Below are positions 50,012 to 62,700 of a DNA stretch of 64,000 bases, piece by piece. This DNA comes from Chrysomallon squamiferum (lineage: Eukaryota; Mollusca; Gastropoda; Neomphalida; Peltospiridae), in assembly GCA_012295275.1 (NCBI GenBank), contig CM022669.1, positions 2,037,140-2,101,139 of the forward strand, written 5' to 3'. The translations under genes were made by a program, and so were the position numbers. The first letter of the stretch is position 1; every line of letters begins with the position of its first letter. Below the pieces are notes generated by a model, which was not told where the DNA came from, did not search any database, and saw nothing but the letters and a program-made list of their open reading frames with translations.

Positions 50012-52142
50012 GCATGCATGTATGTATGTATATATATGTGTGTGTGTGTGTTTGTTTGCGTGTGTGTGTGTGAATGCCTGTACAGATTGAGAATTCATAA
50101 TTTCTTTTAGCTTAATTACCCAAAATGTCAATAAAATAAATGATTCTGACTGGATGATTAGAAAATCATATTCATTAAATACCTTTTGACCGTGATCTGT
50201 ATTTTTTTTCAGCTACAGGCCATTTGATTTGTTCTGCTGATATTGAATCCTGAGCTGAAAATTAAATAACATAGTTTTTATTTAATTCTTTTTTTTTATG
50301 TAATAAATATCTTAGCGTTTATATATATGAGTGTTCATATTTTAGCATACGTATATGAAATATTCAAATTACTGAGAATAAAATTTCTAATTATAAAAAT
50401 ATATTCATACTAAACAACAACAACTATAACAACACTTCTAAATAGAGAACAAATGAATTATTAAATTGTAACTAAAGAGAATAAATCAAATGACGTTAGA
50501 CCTTTTCCTGATAATTCTGACAAAATACAAAACTGGCTAGAAACGGTGTAAGACAGAGAAATTACACATGAAAGTCTAACAAACTGAAAATATTTTGTCA
50601 AAATGTAAACAAAGTTTAATCCGCGAAAATCTGTTGACTTTTCCTGACGTCATCCGCTCTTGAAAATATCCGACAATTTTTGTAGATGGATGGGAGGGTT
50701 CACAACCGGATATTGACAAAGCAGACTTAGGAACGCGAACAAAGAATAACTTAGCAGATGACAATTTCAACTGTTTTTGTGACAAACCAGTCTTAATTAG
50801 TTAATACTGGAAACGACTTAGAATTTATATTTGGCTATGGTTATTTTAAATAGTTTTTAATTTCTTATGTAAACCAGTTATTATTACAAAGTTGTTTGTT
50901 GTAACTATGTTGATTTATTAATTAGTCTAGCTACCAAAATATGGAAACAACTGGAGACACATAACTCAGGGCTGAATTAATTCACATTTTATTAACTGAC
51001 GAATTCAGAACTATGTTTTACTAGGTAAACAGAAATGTATATTACTGGACTGATATTGTTTCCTTATTTTAAATCTGAATGACATGTTGGCTTAGGCAAA
51101 GCGAGACCTAATGTAAGTAAAAGGTCATTTTTAATAAATGATAAGAGAAAATAAACGAATGAAACAACTCTTCATACACGGAGATTTTTGTCGAACTTTG
51201 TTAAAATATACGATTAAACCCGCTCTAAATTCGGTATCTCTTAAGGAGTATTCAAATTTTGAATCGGGACTATGTGGCAGCATTTCCCAGTACTGAGATA
51301 CGCTTTTCCATTTATAGTCATTATAAATACACTAACCTTCGTCCACTTCCTCAGGTATAGCGCATTGTCTGATCAGCTCGCGTGGGGCGTTATACCCCAT
51401 TTTACACAAACTGAAGTTTCTGCAAATAAATAAATAATAGACATTTAATGATAACAAGACCTATACCGTAGATAGATGATTAATTTTGTTTCATAAGAAT
51501 GAAAGTTATAAATGGTGATATTAAAGATGTTGATTCCAAATTTAAATGGAAACAGGAACTGCTGTTACAATTATTTGTAATGTCAAAATATTCAAAGATC
51601 ATATATTTTTAAAACTTTTGAAACATATGTACTTTAATTACAAAGCTAAGATACATTTTGTTTTTAAAAGAATAACAGAAATGTAGAATAATTTATGCTT
51701 TTTAAGTAAGGATTTCAGGAGCATGTCAATCTCAATGCTGATTAATGTTATGCGTTCAACTAAAACGAACATTATTCTTTTCTTTTCTTTCTTCCTTTCT
51801 TTTATATATATTACTACTTAATATACTGTAGAAGCACAAGGATACTGTAATATAAATCTGAGATTATATATTTTAAATATTTATACATAATCTGGGATTG
51901 TCGGAATATAATAATTATCTAACTAACTAACTAAATAATAAAAATAAATAAATAAATGAATAAATAAATAAATAAAAATAAGAAAAATATTTTGATGGTT
52001 CAGTATTAAGATAAGCTCTTACTGGACCTTTAATTTAATTAAAAGTTTTAAATAGAAAAATTAAAAACAAAATTCTTACTTACTTATGCATCGGGTCTAC
52101 TTCGGGATGGATTATTGGCAGTGACGACATTTCTTTTGTCAT
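47580..52142 (-). CDS. divergent SAXO-like protein with Cys-rich tail (SAXO-B)
   Basis: Six minus-strand exons: 52142-52084, 51419-51337, 50254-50183, 49802-49737, 49494-49423, 48484-47580, giving 418 aa. The first five exons are short (59-83 nt) and encode about 118 residues with no clear SAXO modules. From residue 119 the SAXO pattern is clear: KSTYKDHYAKWDLPEK matches YRSDYPEWKLPKR of SAXO-A, then AKSFKP, MTVYREMY, MTTFADSF, TTTFRSDFPKHK and a KKP motif. The last 100 residues are charged and Cys-rich (FCARC earlier, then CVCSS, CPLCKK, DFCVYEY). It is probably a microtubule-lumen or ciliary protein by family, with zinc or disulfide potential in the tail (inference). The start is the first ATG in an exon whose upstream TATAG could also be a splice acceptor. 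A Tigger-like transposon remnant lies in intron 5. It is transcribed away from SAXO-C. Confidence 0.85.
48667..49340 (-). mobile_element. Tigger/pogo-like DNA transposon remnant
   Basis: The ends are inverted repeats: GTACCTTGACTTACGAGTG on the left and, on the other strand at the right end, GTATCTTCACTCACGAGTG (16 of 19 identical). Inside, a minus-strand frame from 49118 to 48930 begins MDPKKVSTKDSAEKKKRM and continues EIIERHERGV, like the N-terminal DNA-binding start of Tigger-type transposases. The rest of the transposase is missing. The element lies in SAXO-B intron 5 and looks dead. Confidence 0.7.
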
Positions 52143-52439
52143 CTATAAATAATATACTCACACGCACACACAAAAATCAAAAAAATCAAAAATCAAAATA
52201 ATAATAATAATAATACGAAATAAACAAATAAAATGAAATAACTATAAAATATACGAAAGTTTAAAAAAAAAAAAAGAAATAAATAAAATTAAAATTAAAA
52301 AAAAAAATTAAGTATTTACTTAAAAAAAAAAGAAAACAGTAAAACAAATGTTTAAAAAAAAAAAAAAAAAGTAAAATGTGAGGGAAGCGTTTATTCTTCC
52401 AAACGCTTCCTCACATTAATATATTACGTCATTTTTCTG

Positions 52440-52447
52440 TGACGTCA
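52440..52447. promoter_or_regulatory. CRE palindrome upstream of SAXO-B
   Basis: A perfect TGACGTCA, with a second half-matching TTACGTCA at 52424-52431, lies about 300 bp before the SAXO-B start codon in the divergent SAXO-B/C interval. Regulatory use is inferred. Confidence 0.45.
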
Positions 52448-53129
52448 TTTATTAAACATTCAGTAATATATGAATTTGTCTCTGTGTGCGTGTTTCTCTG
52501 TTTCTCAATCCTATTATCATAATTCCAAGTTCTATTTTCAACAGTAGTTTGATTTGTTCCTAACATATTAAATTGCTCTAAATTTTTTGAATATAGATTG
52601 AACAATACATATTTTTTAACTCGACCACTTCACTTATTTCAAAATCAGTATGTCATAAGCTCTGGTATAAGTCAAATATTCTTTGTTTGATAAGTGTTAT
52701 ATGGCGGCCTAAAATATTAATTTACAGAAAATAGCATTATTGGTAACAATTATATTTTGAGCCCTATACTATATTCAAACTTTTTTATTATTTCAACATC
52801 GACGATGAGAACAAAAAAACAACAATGATAATAATAATAATAATAAATAATAGTAATTTATTATTTATTTAATAACAGACGCATAATCACTAAATATAAG
52901 TACCTTTTTTTTTTTACACCGCCCTCCCTCCTCCCAGAAAAGGCTGGACTGGATAAGAACGTCTGACATGTCTATACATTATAATAGCAGTTTTATCAGA
53001 CATCAACTAATACATTCAGGGCCGGATTTAGATGGCATATTTAAATAGGCAGAAATGAGAAATTCCTGGAAGGAGCCTGTAATTAACTGTGTGTGAATAA
53101 CTGAACGTGTGCGTGCCCGTATGTATTAG

Positions 53130-53460
53130 TGTAGATAGGTAGATAGATAGATAGACAGACATTATGACAGACAGTCATATAACAGACAGAAAGACACACA
53201 GACTGTCATATAAAAGACAGAAAGACTAAAAGACAGAAAGATAAACAGATAACAAACTGATAGACAATGAGACAAACACTTAGATTACAGATATAAAGAT
53301 AGATAGATATAGATATATATAGATAGACAGACAGGTAGATATATAGACAGACAACAGGAAGATAGACAGACAAACAGATACACTGACAGATAGACAGATA
53401 AATAGACAGATAGATAGGTAGACAGATAGGTAGATAGATATAGATAAATAGATAGCGAGA
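53130..53460. repeat. GATA/GACA-type degenerate tetranucleotide tract
   Basis: About 330 bp of mixed AGAT, AGAC and AGGT units. All three minus-strand Ile/Tyr/Leu/Ser open frames across it are repeat artefacts. Confidence 0.9.
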
Positions 53461-53643
53461 CAAACACACAAATTTAGTATTAATATTCAACGTAGCCAAC
53501 GTTTATTTATTGTGAAATTACGAAGTCTGTTATGTAAATAAATAAGTAGATTTTTATAATGTTTTATCAAGTAATATAAACAACAGCTATTGCAATTCAA
53601 AATTTTATATTATCGTAGATATAATAAATCAACTTAAACTTGC

Positions 53644-53651
53644 TGACGTCA
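53644..53651. promoter_or_regulatory. CRE palindrome upstream of SAXO-C
   Basis: A perfect TGACGTCA lies 142 bp before the proposed SAXO-C start codon. The spacing almost equals that at vWA gene A. Confidence 0.45.
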
Positions 53652-53785
53652 ACTGTGCATTAGGATGAAGGCAGAATTATCTCCCATAGTACAGTGACAT
53701 CATAACTGCTTTTTATTTTCATCAGTTATTACCGACAGAGAAGCAGTGATTCCGAAATTGTGTATTTTTACCGAAGATTTTAAGA

Positions 53786-53912
53786 ATGGCTTCAGCGTAA
53801 GATTTTGCATATAGTTAATTGACAATTAATTATTTATATAATGAATTTTTTTACTTATAAATTTGAGAAATGCAGAAGTAACAAGTACTTTTTCTCATTT
53901 GTGAAAACAAAG

Positions 53913-53967
<55 letters not shown>

Positions 53968-54884
53968 CAACAACAACAATAACAATAATAATAATAATTA
54001 TCATCATCAACAATAACATCATCATCACCATCATCATAAACACTACCACCACACCACCACCATCATTATCATTACCGTCAGCAACTAAATTTATTCAGTT
54101 AATTATAAAATTGCATATTTCCATCTATTCTTCCTGTTATTTTTCTTCTTGTTAAAGACAAAATATATTGAATGAATATATAAGTCCTAGTACAAATCTA
54201 CCTATTCTTCATGAATTCCACACCTAATTTTTCATTTATTACTCCATTCTCAACATTAACCCATTCTTCATTCAGTCCTTGCATTTCTAAACGAAAATGT
54301 ATTATTTTATTATTTTATAATGAGCAGAGCGTTCGATGGAGTGAAAACGAGCTGTGAGATGAAGCTGTCCACCGAGTACAGGAAGCGATACAAGCAAAAC
54401 CCAATTTGTAGGCAGAAAAATTTCAAGCCACCCCACACCACAGTAGGCGGAGATATGCCAATGGATTCAGTTACCACAACTAGGTAATTTGAATTTTGAT
54501 TCCATTTCTTATAAGCAGTAATTAATACTTGTCATTAAGTTTTGTCCTCATTATAAAGTAGTTTATCATTTCAAATTATAAAGAATTATGAACTGTTGTG
54601 AATTGTGTATTGCTACAACAATACAACATCTGCTAGTACTTATATTATTACAACTACTACTACTACTATCTACTACTACTTCTACTACTACTACTACTAC
54701 TAACAATAATAATAATAATAAATAATAATAATAATAATAATAATAATGTCACATTTACGATATGACCTTCTTCTTCTTCTTCTTCTTCTTCTACTTCTTC
54801 TACTTCTTCTACTACTTCTTCTTCTACTTCTTCTTCTTCTACTTCTTCGTCTTCTTCTTCTTCTTCTTCTTCTTCTTCTTCTTC

Positions 54885-54916
<32 letters not shown>

Positions 54917-54955
54917 CTTCTTCTTCTTCTTCTTCTTCTTCTTCTTCTTCTTCTT

Positions 54956-54986
<31 letters not shown>

Positions 54987-55581
54987 TTATTATTATTATT
55001 ATTATTATTCAGGAAGGACTATGTTGCGCATGTTCAGGCACCGGCGTGTCAGCTAAGACCAGAACTAATTTACATCCCTCACGGTGAAACTAACATGTTG
55101 AGTTTTTACCGAAAAGAGTACAGAGGTTGGTTAACGTGTTTGAAATACACAATTATGGAGTTCTAAGTGAAAAATGATTGAGAGCTCCACAAACGTTGAT
55201 TATCATATTATCTCTTTTAATCTTACGTTTTCTATTTTTTTATTTATTTATTTATTTTACTTTAAAAAACAAGAAGAAGATATTGCAAAGATTCTTTTAG
55301 TACTGTCACTTCTACTGGTTCTACTGTTGCTACTATTATAACTACTACTACTATTACTATGACTAGTACTACTACTATTACTATTACTATTATTACTACT
55401 ATTTCTAGTACTTTACTACTAACATTATTACCACCACCAAACAAATATATTCTAAAAAATTCCATTTCAGGGGCGCCAGGTGATCCTGCTAAATCAGTAA
55501 AGAAACCGGCAAAGACGTCACATTTCCCACCATTTGAAAATCAACCGACTTACAGAAGTACGTCCTCTCTGTCTGTCTGAG

Positions 55582-55615
<34 letters not shown>

Positions 55616-55707
55616 TGTATGTATGTATGTATGTATGTATGTATGTATGTATGTATGTATATATTGTTCAGAATATTTATTTATTTATTTTTATTATTTA
55701 ATTATTA

Positions 55708-55761
<54 letters not shown>

Positions 55762-56263
55762 TTCACCGTCCCGATATTTATCTTTAAAACCTTATTAAAC
55801 CGAAGACACATCCGTACCGAACTTTTACCTTGATAAAACTGTTAAACAAAAGTAAATAACTGATTATTTCTCATACTGAAACCAATAATCTTTCTGTCTA
55901 AGGCCTGAAATCGGTGTGTTTTTCACAGTTTGTTTTTGTTTTTCTCTAGGTGACTATCGTACTTGGCAGCTGCCTAAGCGCTTTGATCGTCCAGCCGAAG
56001 TGTGGTGTCCCGCTAGTGACAATCCCGACTGGAAATCGACGACAAAGGCGTCGTACGGACATCACTTAATCTGTCCTCGTAGAAACTACAAACCTGAGGC
56101 ACATTACGTGAGGTCGGACAGTCCGTTTGATTATCGGTCCATCTACAAATCTAACTTCATAGCTCACAGTGTGACTCCGAGAAAACCTTTACCAAAGGAA
56201 GAGTACACTGGGTGTGTCGATTCGAAATACATACACAGAGATAAAAACTGTGATTATTATTAA
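53786..56263 (+). CDS. single-unit SAXO-like protein (SAXO-C)
   Basis: Five exons: 53786-53796, 54328-54483, 55013-55125, 55471-55557, 55950-56263, giving 226 aa. Exons 1, 2 and 4 have exactly the same lengths as in SAXO-A (11, 156 and 87 nt), and exon 3 is one codon shorter (113 against 116). All phases match. The motifs are STEYRKRY, RQKNFKPP, DSVTTTRKDY, TYRSDYRTWQLPKR, PRRNYKPE and SIYKSNF. The protein covers one six-module SAXO unit and then ends with a short unrelated tail (CVDSKYIHRDKNCDYY). A further exon spliced from the GTGTGT donor near 56215 cannot be excluded. An in-frame ATG at 54320 (MSRAFDG) is an alternative start that needs no first exon. A long TTC tract abuts the exon 3 acceptor. 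By family it is a ciliary or flagellar microtubule protein. Confidence 0.85.
53914..54064. repeat. AAT/AAC/ATC trinucleotide tract
   Basis: A simple-repeat tract in the first intron of SAXO-C, about 260 bp before exon 2. Confidence 0.92.
54767..54985. repeat. (TTC)n tract next to a 3' splice site
   Basis: About 220 bp of TTC with scattered TAC, followed by ATT units and then TTCAG directly before exon 3 of SAXO-C (55013). The tract thus acts as an enormous polypyrimidine stretch. Confidence 0.95.
55588..55758. repeat. (GTAT)n and (TTA)n microsatellites
   Basis: About 72 bp of GTAT repeat, then ATT repeats to about 55758, in SAXO-C intron 4. Confidence 0.94.
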
Positions 56264-56793
56264 TACATTTAGATTAATTGTCTCCAGTTCAATAGAGATC
56301 AATAGTGATTGTGGTGGAAAACAAAACATTTATTAATAATAATCATTATCTTATATCGCTTTGTCTGACATACAAATATTTGTTTGTATATAAATAAAAT
56401 TAAATACAAAAATTAAACCAAAAACATAAATATTACAGCCCTGATATGATTTTATTTTTATTATCTTTGCTGTTTATTTATTGTGTACAATATTAATTAT
56501 TATTTACCTTATATTGTGGAGCTTTGGTGGTGCAAACAATTAAATATCTTAAATCAGATTTGTTTATTTACTTTAATTAATTTTTGAGGTTTCTCTCAAT
56601 CTTTCTCAAAGATAAAATCTGAGAAAACATTAATGGACATATGAGGATTTACCGAGATTAGTGTTTATTACGCTTTTAGTTCAACGCAGTCCAAAATGTC
56701 ACAAAAGACTGAGGGTGTGTTAAATGAAATGAATTAATTTTCTTTTCTCATCAAAGTTTAAGTATAATAATAATAATAATAATGATGATGATG

Positions 56794-56844
<51 letters not shown>

Positions 56845-57146
56845 TAATAATATAATAATTAAAAATATATACATAAATAAAACAAACCCAACCGCCAAGA
56901 AATGAGAATAAAACAACAAAAAAAAAAAAAAAAAAAAAAAAAAAAACAAGCAAAAATAAGAAAACATCCAACAAAAAAACCCCACAAAAAACAAAACAAA
57001 CAGACATTTACTTCATCTTTTATTTTTGCAAGTCATTTCCATTCATGATATTCAGAAATTCAAAAAATTCTTTGGTAATTGTGATATGATTAAATTACGA
57101 TGAAAACGTAATAAAATACATTTATCTTCCTGTAATATACTTTTAT

Positions 57147-57214
<68 letters not shown>

Positions 57215-57356
57215 AAGAAGAAGAAGAGGCGAAGAATAACAGTTAAAATTTAAATGGATGCAAAACATTACTGCAATTCAAAATATCTTATTTGTCAATA
57301 AATAAATAAATAAATAAATAAATAAAAATAATAAAATAAAGTGTTTCATGGATGCA
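56264..57356. other. convergent intergenic region between SAXO-C and SAXO-D
   Basis: It contains AAT/GAT repeats at about 56763-56845, an A-run at about 56918-56946, AAT then AAG repeats at about 57150-57227 and AAAT repeats near 57296-57326. No gene is seen. Confidence 0.65.
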
Positions 57357-59605
57357 CTACATATCAACGTGCTTGTTAAATCTTGCAGGTTTTATTATCG
57401 ATGGAAAACTCGTTTCGTAAATTGATTTATCCTCGAAAGGCCCTTCCGTTTTGTCGTAAATGTTACATTTACTTTGAGGTTTGAAGCTTTGGCTGCGAGA
57501 AATGCTGAACCGAGGAAAGTCGCTCCTGAGTGTGGATTCCCCTTCAAACTTTGTTTCCGGTCGTGTGTACTTCTCTGTTTCTTTTGATTTTGATACTTGT
57601 TTCGGCAGCTGCCTTTCAATGAATTCAGCTAAACAAAATGAGTAATTATTACGGTGGGGATGATAATGACGACGATAATGAAAACAACAACAAAACTTAT
57701 AACGTAACAATAACAACAGCAGAAGCAACAACAACAGAATAATGATGATGATGATGACAGTGATTATAATTATAATATATACCTTTATACAAGGGTTCAG
57801 CCACAAATTTGGTCTTTTCTCGTTTAAACACTATCTTTGATATAGGTTTCACAGGTTGTCTTCGTGACCCAGGTGTTCCTGTAAATCAGTCAACAATTAA
57901 TTATAAAGAAATAAAAAATAAATCAATCAGTACATGAAATTTTTCATTAATTCATTTATTCGTACACATTTACATACATGTATATTGACACAAACAAAAA
58001 TACATATATGCCATACATACATACATATACTTACATACCTACATACAAAGATACATACGTGCATACGTACGTACATACATACATATATATATACAACATA
58101 TATATACCTACCTACCTACCTACCTACCTACCTACCTACCTACCTACATACATACATACACACACACACACACATGATAGTACTTTCCATATACTTTTCC
58201 ATTTCATATAACTGTTCATTAAGTTCCATAGACCGTGCGACAGAAGCTGGAATAGTAAATTTGAGACTTTATGTTAACTGTAAAACAATATAGCAATCAC
58301 CTAAAAACTGTTCGTTGTAGGAGGTGGTTAAGTGACGTTGTTCAGGTAGTGAGTAGTTATCTACAGGTCGCGACAGTGACGGTCTTTTCACGATGTGACT
58401 GGTGAACACTCGCCTGAAAAAGATTTTCTTTTAATATCACATTCATTTTGTGTAAATACCATATTAAATTTTTTTTAAATAAATATTAATTTTTGTCTCG
58501 ATTTCAAATTCATTTAATTTTAGTATAACACTGATGTAGACTTAACGTATTTATTTTTAGTTTCATTTTCATTTAATTAAATAATATAAACATTTTCTCT
58601 TTGTATTTATTAAACGGATTTTTTTTTTTTTTTTTTTTTTGTATCATTTATACCTGTTAATGCAAGAGCAACGATGTCAGTGTTTGCTAAGAGAAAACAA
58701 AAATTGATTTCTTTTGAAAACTTTGATAACTAAAATGAGATTAGATAGCTCTAATGTTTTGTTTTGTTTTGTTTTTTAAATATTTTACGCAGGAGCAAAC
58801 AACAAATCGAAGCAATAAATATTCAGTAAAAACTCTGCTGATAAAACAAACAATTTTCGGATTTCAATCAACAGTGTGACCTGCATTTACCGTACGTCTT
58901 CGATTTCTTCTCTGTGCTGTGTTACCAGTTTGACATTTTTCATTGATCGAAGTAATAACGAAATTTCAGCTTGTATCAAACCCTACATTGTATAAATGTT
59001 TGCTTTGTACTAGACTGAATTGCATTAATCGAGTCTTTGCTGCACACCTGTCATTTATGATCGAATGTAATACTTTTACTTGTTTGGAGGCAAGAATCGA
59101 TGAAAACGTTAATACAAATGTTACAGGTACCGGACCAATTATCCGGCGTCCTAAAATCCGGAAAGACCAGAAAACCGGAAGTTTTTTCCCGACGCTATTT
59201 TCATAGTTCGCGCGCGCGCTCACAAGACCGGAACTACTCTTTCAAGCCGCGTGGCGTTCATTCACTCGCCGCATTGTTTACGTGTCGAGTCGCCACAGTT
59301 GTGTATCGTTAATTTTCTTTATGTTTTTAATTTTTGAATGTTTATGCCTAATTATTTACGTATTTAGATGCCTTGGTACCAGAAAACCGGAAAATCCAGA
59401 AATCCGGAATGCCTCAGGCCCCAAGAAGTTCGGATAATTTGTTCGGGACCTGTATACTATATTGTAACAGTAATCGACTGGTTTACCTGTTTGTAGTAAT
59501 ATCATCTATGTGACCATTTTTCTCGATGAACTGATACGGTGGTTTAAGGTTTTTGAGTGGTGGAACATACATATACTTGTACTGATTTTTATATTCACTG
59601 CCCAT
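57357..59605 (-). CDS. single-unit SAXO-like protein (SAXO-D)
   Basis: Four minus-strand exons from the first in-frame ATG: 59605-59487, 58413-58301, 57878-57783, 57628-57357, giving 199 aa. Intron phases 2, 1, 1 match those of SAXO-A and SAXO-C, and the 113-nt second exon is identical in length to SAXO-C exon 3. The motifs are GSEYKNQYKY, DDITTNRRVF, LYKAEFIERQLPKQ, ESTLRSDF, SQSFKP and SIYETSF. The protein covers one six-module unit and stops. The first listed exon may extend to an acceptor at 59630 (144 nt, the same phase as SAXO-A exon 2), which would imply an unseen short first exon upstream. A pogo-like MITE sits just inside the first intron. This is the most diverged of the small copies but it has no internal stop. 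Confidence 0.83.
58105..58148. repeat. (CCTA)n microsatellite
   Basis: About 44 bp of ACCT repeat flanked by degenerate ACAT units from about 57965 to 58170, in a SAXO-D intron. Confidence 0.92.
59124..59452. mobile_element. pogo/Tigger-like MITE
   Basis: A 329-bp element with terminal inverted repeats CAGGTACCGGACCAATTATC (left) and, on the other strand at the right, CAGGTCCCGAACAAATTATC. Nineteen of the first 22 positions are identical. It is flanked by TA target duplications at 59122-59123 and 59453-59454. The interior is notably CpG-rich and has no transposase. It lies in the first listed SAXO-D intron, 34 bp from the 5' splice site of exon 59605-59487. Confidence 0.85.
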
Positions 59606-59630
59606 TTTGGCCACACGAAGAAAAACCAAC

Positions 59631-60807
59631 CTGAAGTAGTAAAATATTTTGAAAAAAAAAAAAAAAGATTAAAAAAAACAACAAAAAAAAAAAACCACAA
59701 ATAAAACAACAACAAAAGAAAAACACGAAACGTTCAAAAAGCGAACTGAAACTTTAAAAAAAATACGATCATATGTCAGTTTAGCAAAACATAGTATTCG
59801 AAAAGCAATATGAACTTATGACGTAAAATATGTGCTTATAATATGCATTATTCTGAAATCAAGACCATTTGAAGTATTTTTCTTCTTTGATGAAGTAGCT
59901 GTAAAATACAACTTTCCTACATGGTATATAGATATTATTTGGTAGGTAATTTTAGTAAACATATTAGCTGTTCAGCTCTTGTTTATATATTACTTGTTAC
60001 TTACTAAGTGATAAAAACAGACAACTTAATTCCATTCTGGAAAATTTCTGAATTTGTGTCTTCGCCAGTTTGTTTGTTTGAATTTGTAAATATATTATGA
60101 AATAATTATTCTGAATTTGGATAAATGGACCAAAGTTTGTTTTAGAAATTAGGAAAAATTCACAGTATCGATTTTCCCAGACTGACGTTGCGTTAAATTG
60201 TTTACTTACTTCACGAACTCGAAACGCCTACGTGTTAACTAACTGTTTACGTCATCTATTTTAGTAATCGATTTTGGATTTAATTATTTTGGATAATATT
60301 TCTATTATTTCAAAATAAGTAGCATTTAAAGACTAAAACTTTTAACTACTATTTGTTTTTGTTTTTTTCACCTAGAAATCAGAAATGAAATAAAATTAAA
60401 TTAAATTAAAAACAACAATTCATCGCTAGTTCCTATTGTTTATAATTATACTTACGACGTCTTTTATAACAAAGTACAAATATGTGGCGGCGTTACTAAA
60501 TAAACAGATCTTCCTTTCTTTCTGCCTGACTGTTTATTTTTCGTTCAATTTTCAGGATTCCTGTGAAAGTTATGTACAAATTATCTTGTAGAATATTATT
60601 TATTATAAGAATAATTATTATATTTGTAAACAACTGTCAAACCTTATGAAGCTGATCCGAAACCTATTGTTGTCTTGTGACGTAACTATTGCATGGGAGG
60701 TAACTGATTCTCACAATTTTAATTTAGCAAAAACGTTGTAACAGAAATGTATTAAAATGTAGCTGAAATAAATATATTTTTTTAATTTCTATTCTTAGTT
60801 GATTTTA

Positions 60808-60845
<38 letters not shown>

Positions 60846-60856
60846 TTTTCTTTTTA

Positions 60857-60916
<60 letters not shown>

Positions 60917-62478
60917 AATCTACTTTGGTATGCGATCTATGCGCTTATTTTAATTATTATTTTGCTTATTCTTGTTTTTTAAAATTATTTTTCACGGTAT
61001 GAATGAAATAAATTTTCCTTTTATTATATATTTATATAAACCGAATAATTTTGTCGATGAATTTAGGGAGCATCTGCTAGAACTGCATGAAAAAGATCTT
61101 CAGTATTCTTCCTCATCTGTAGCCACAGAAATAATCAAGGTGTGATTGGAAGGTTCTTTGGTTCTTCATTCCTCTCATCTTTTTCAAAATACAAATTTTC
61201 GAATCCAACCAGGTTCTTTCAGTTGCTATTTCTTCGTAAAAATGGAAGTGCCTTCACCTCGTCGCTGATCGCGTAAAAATCTGTAGCCAGCATCTTAGGG
61301 GTTCTTTAGAAACTGAAAAGTAAATGAACAAGTAAAATCACAGAGTAGATGAACTGCCAAATTGTATATCTATTCAGAAAAGCTAGGTAGTTCTACTGTA
61401 TTATTTTACCTGCCTGCTATAGCCCCCACTTTTTTTTTTTGCTGTAGGTCTCCCTTTAAATTATAGATTACACGCCAGAGAAGTTTCACGACGCGTCAAT
61501 ATTTCTATCAACTTTTTAATATTTTTATTTTTGAGTATTTAATAAACGAGTAAGACTTAAATTATAAGATTTCCTTAAAATAAACAAATAAATAATGCGT
61601 TGCGCAAGCCCTTGTGTATGAGACTGCAAATCAATAGGATAATATTACTTTCTATATATAGTAACTTGGGTTCAGAGCTTTGTTCGAAATCAAGATCATG
61701 ATTTGGTGAGATGAATTGAATTTAAACATTTTAGATGACCTCTGATCTAGCAGAAGAAAAATAATCGTAGGAAAATATCGAGCAAAACTTCATATGCAAG
61801 GCGTAGATCTGATATTCGAGATCACTTGATTATACCTCCCTGTGTCCATTATGTCAGTGACTACTTGTTTTACAAAGGCTGTTAAAATACACACGCTATC
61901 TTACGACTGATTAATTTAATATGTAAACATGGCGAGTTAACTTGTCTCCTATCTCCTATCTGTTACTAACGTTTGTTGTCAGTTTAACATGTGTTGTATG
62001 TCCTGTAATTGTATCGACACTGACCTGTTTCAACTAAAGAAATATGAAGTCATACTGAGCGCATTTTTGTTATAATTCCAACAACTTCTGTTATATTTCT
62101 TCTTCTTCTCAATTTTATTTTACTATTGCTATTACTAATACTAATACTACTAGTTCTACTACTGCTACTACTAATATTACAATATTTTCTGCTTTCAGAC
62201 AATTCATTTACCTAGGTAAAGGAGTCTCAATTATAAAGAAATACTTTGTATTAGACAAATAATAGTAAAAATATAAATAGAATAGAATAGAATAAAATAA
62301 AATAAAATAAAATGAAATGAAACGAAATGAAGTAAAATAAAATAAAATCAATAGCAAAAACACTATAATTACTCTACCATCTGTCGCTATGAGATAACAG
62401 AATGTCATCCCGCACTATCGTGTACCAAGTATGTATTTTATTTTTCCAGAATAACTAAATAACAACAACAACAACAAC

Positions 62479-62529
<51 letters not shown>

Positions 62530-62654
62530 GTAGTAGAGGTTGTAGTAATTACTGTAACAACGACCCCATCATCAAGAACAAAACAGCAACAGTATAGCAA
62601 TAATGACAGTTATTATTATTATTATTATTATTACTGATGTTGTTGTTGTTGTTG

Positions 62655-62700
<46 letters not shown>

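Larger units (their letters stand above)
52143..53785. other. divergent promoter interval SAXO-B/SAXO-C
   Basis: 1.64 kb lie between the start codons of two divergent SAXO-like genes. The interval contains CRE palindromes near both ends, A-rich sequence close to SAXO-B, and a GATA/GACA tetranucleotide tract at about 53130-53460. No other coding sequence is seen. Confidence 0.6.

Noticed and set aside
55262-55465. Val/Ile-rich minus-strand frame and facing Thr/Ile plus-strand frame
   Set aside because: They arise from ACT/ATT trinucleotide repeats in SAXO-C intron 3.
58943-59312. Overlapping open frames on both strands near 59000-59300
   Set aside because: They run through the MITE and its flank. 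No protein family was recognised.
61050-61330. Possible exon or retroelement scrap
   Set aside because: There is an open frame of about 34 codons with balanced composition, but neither strand gave a recognisable family or consistent splice sites.
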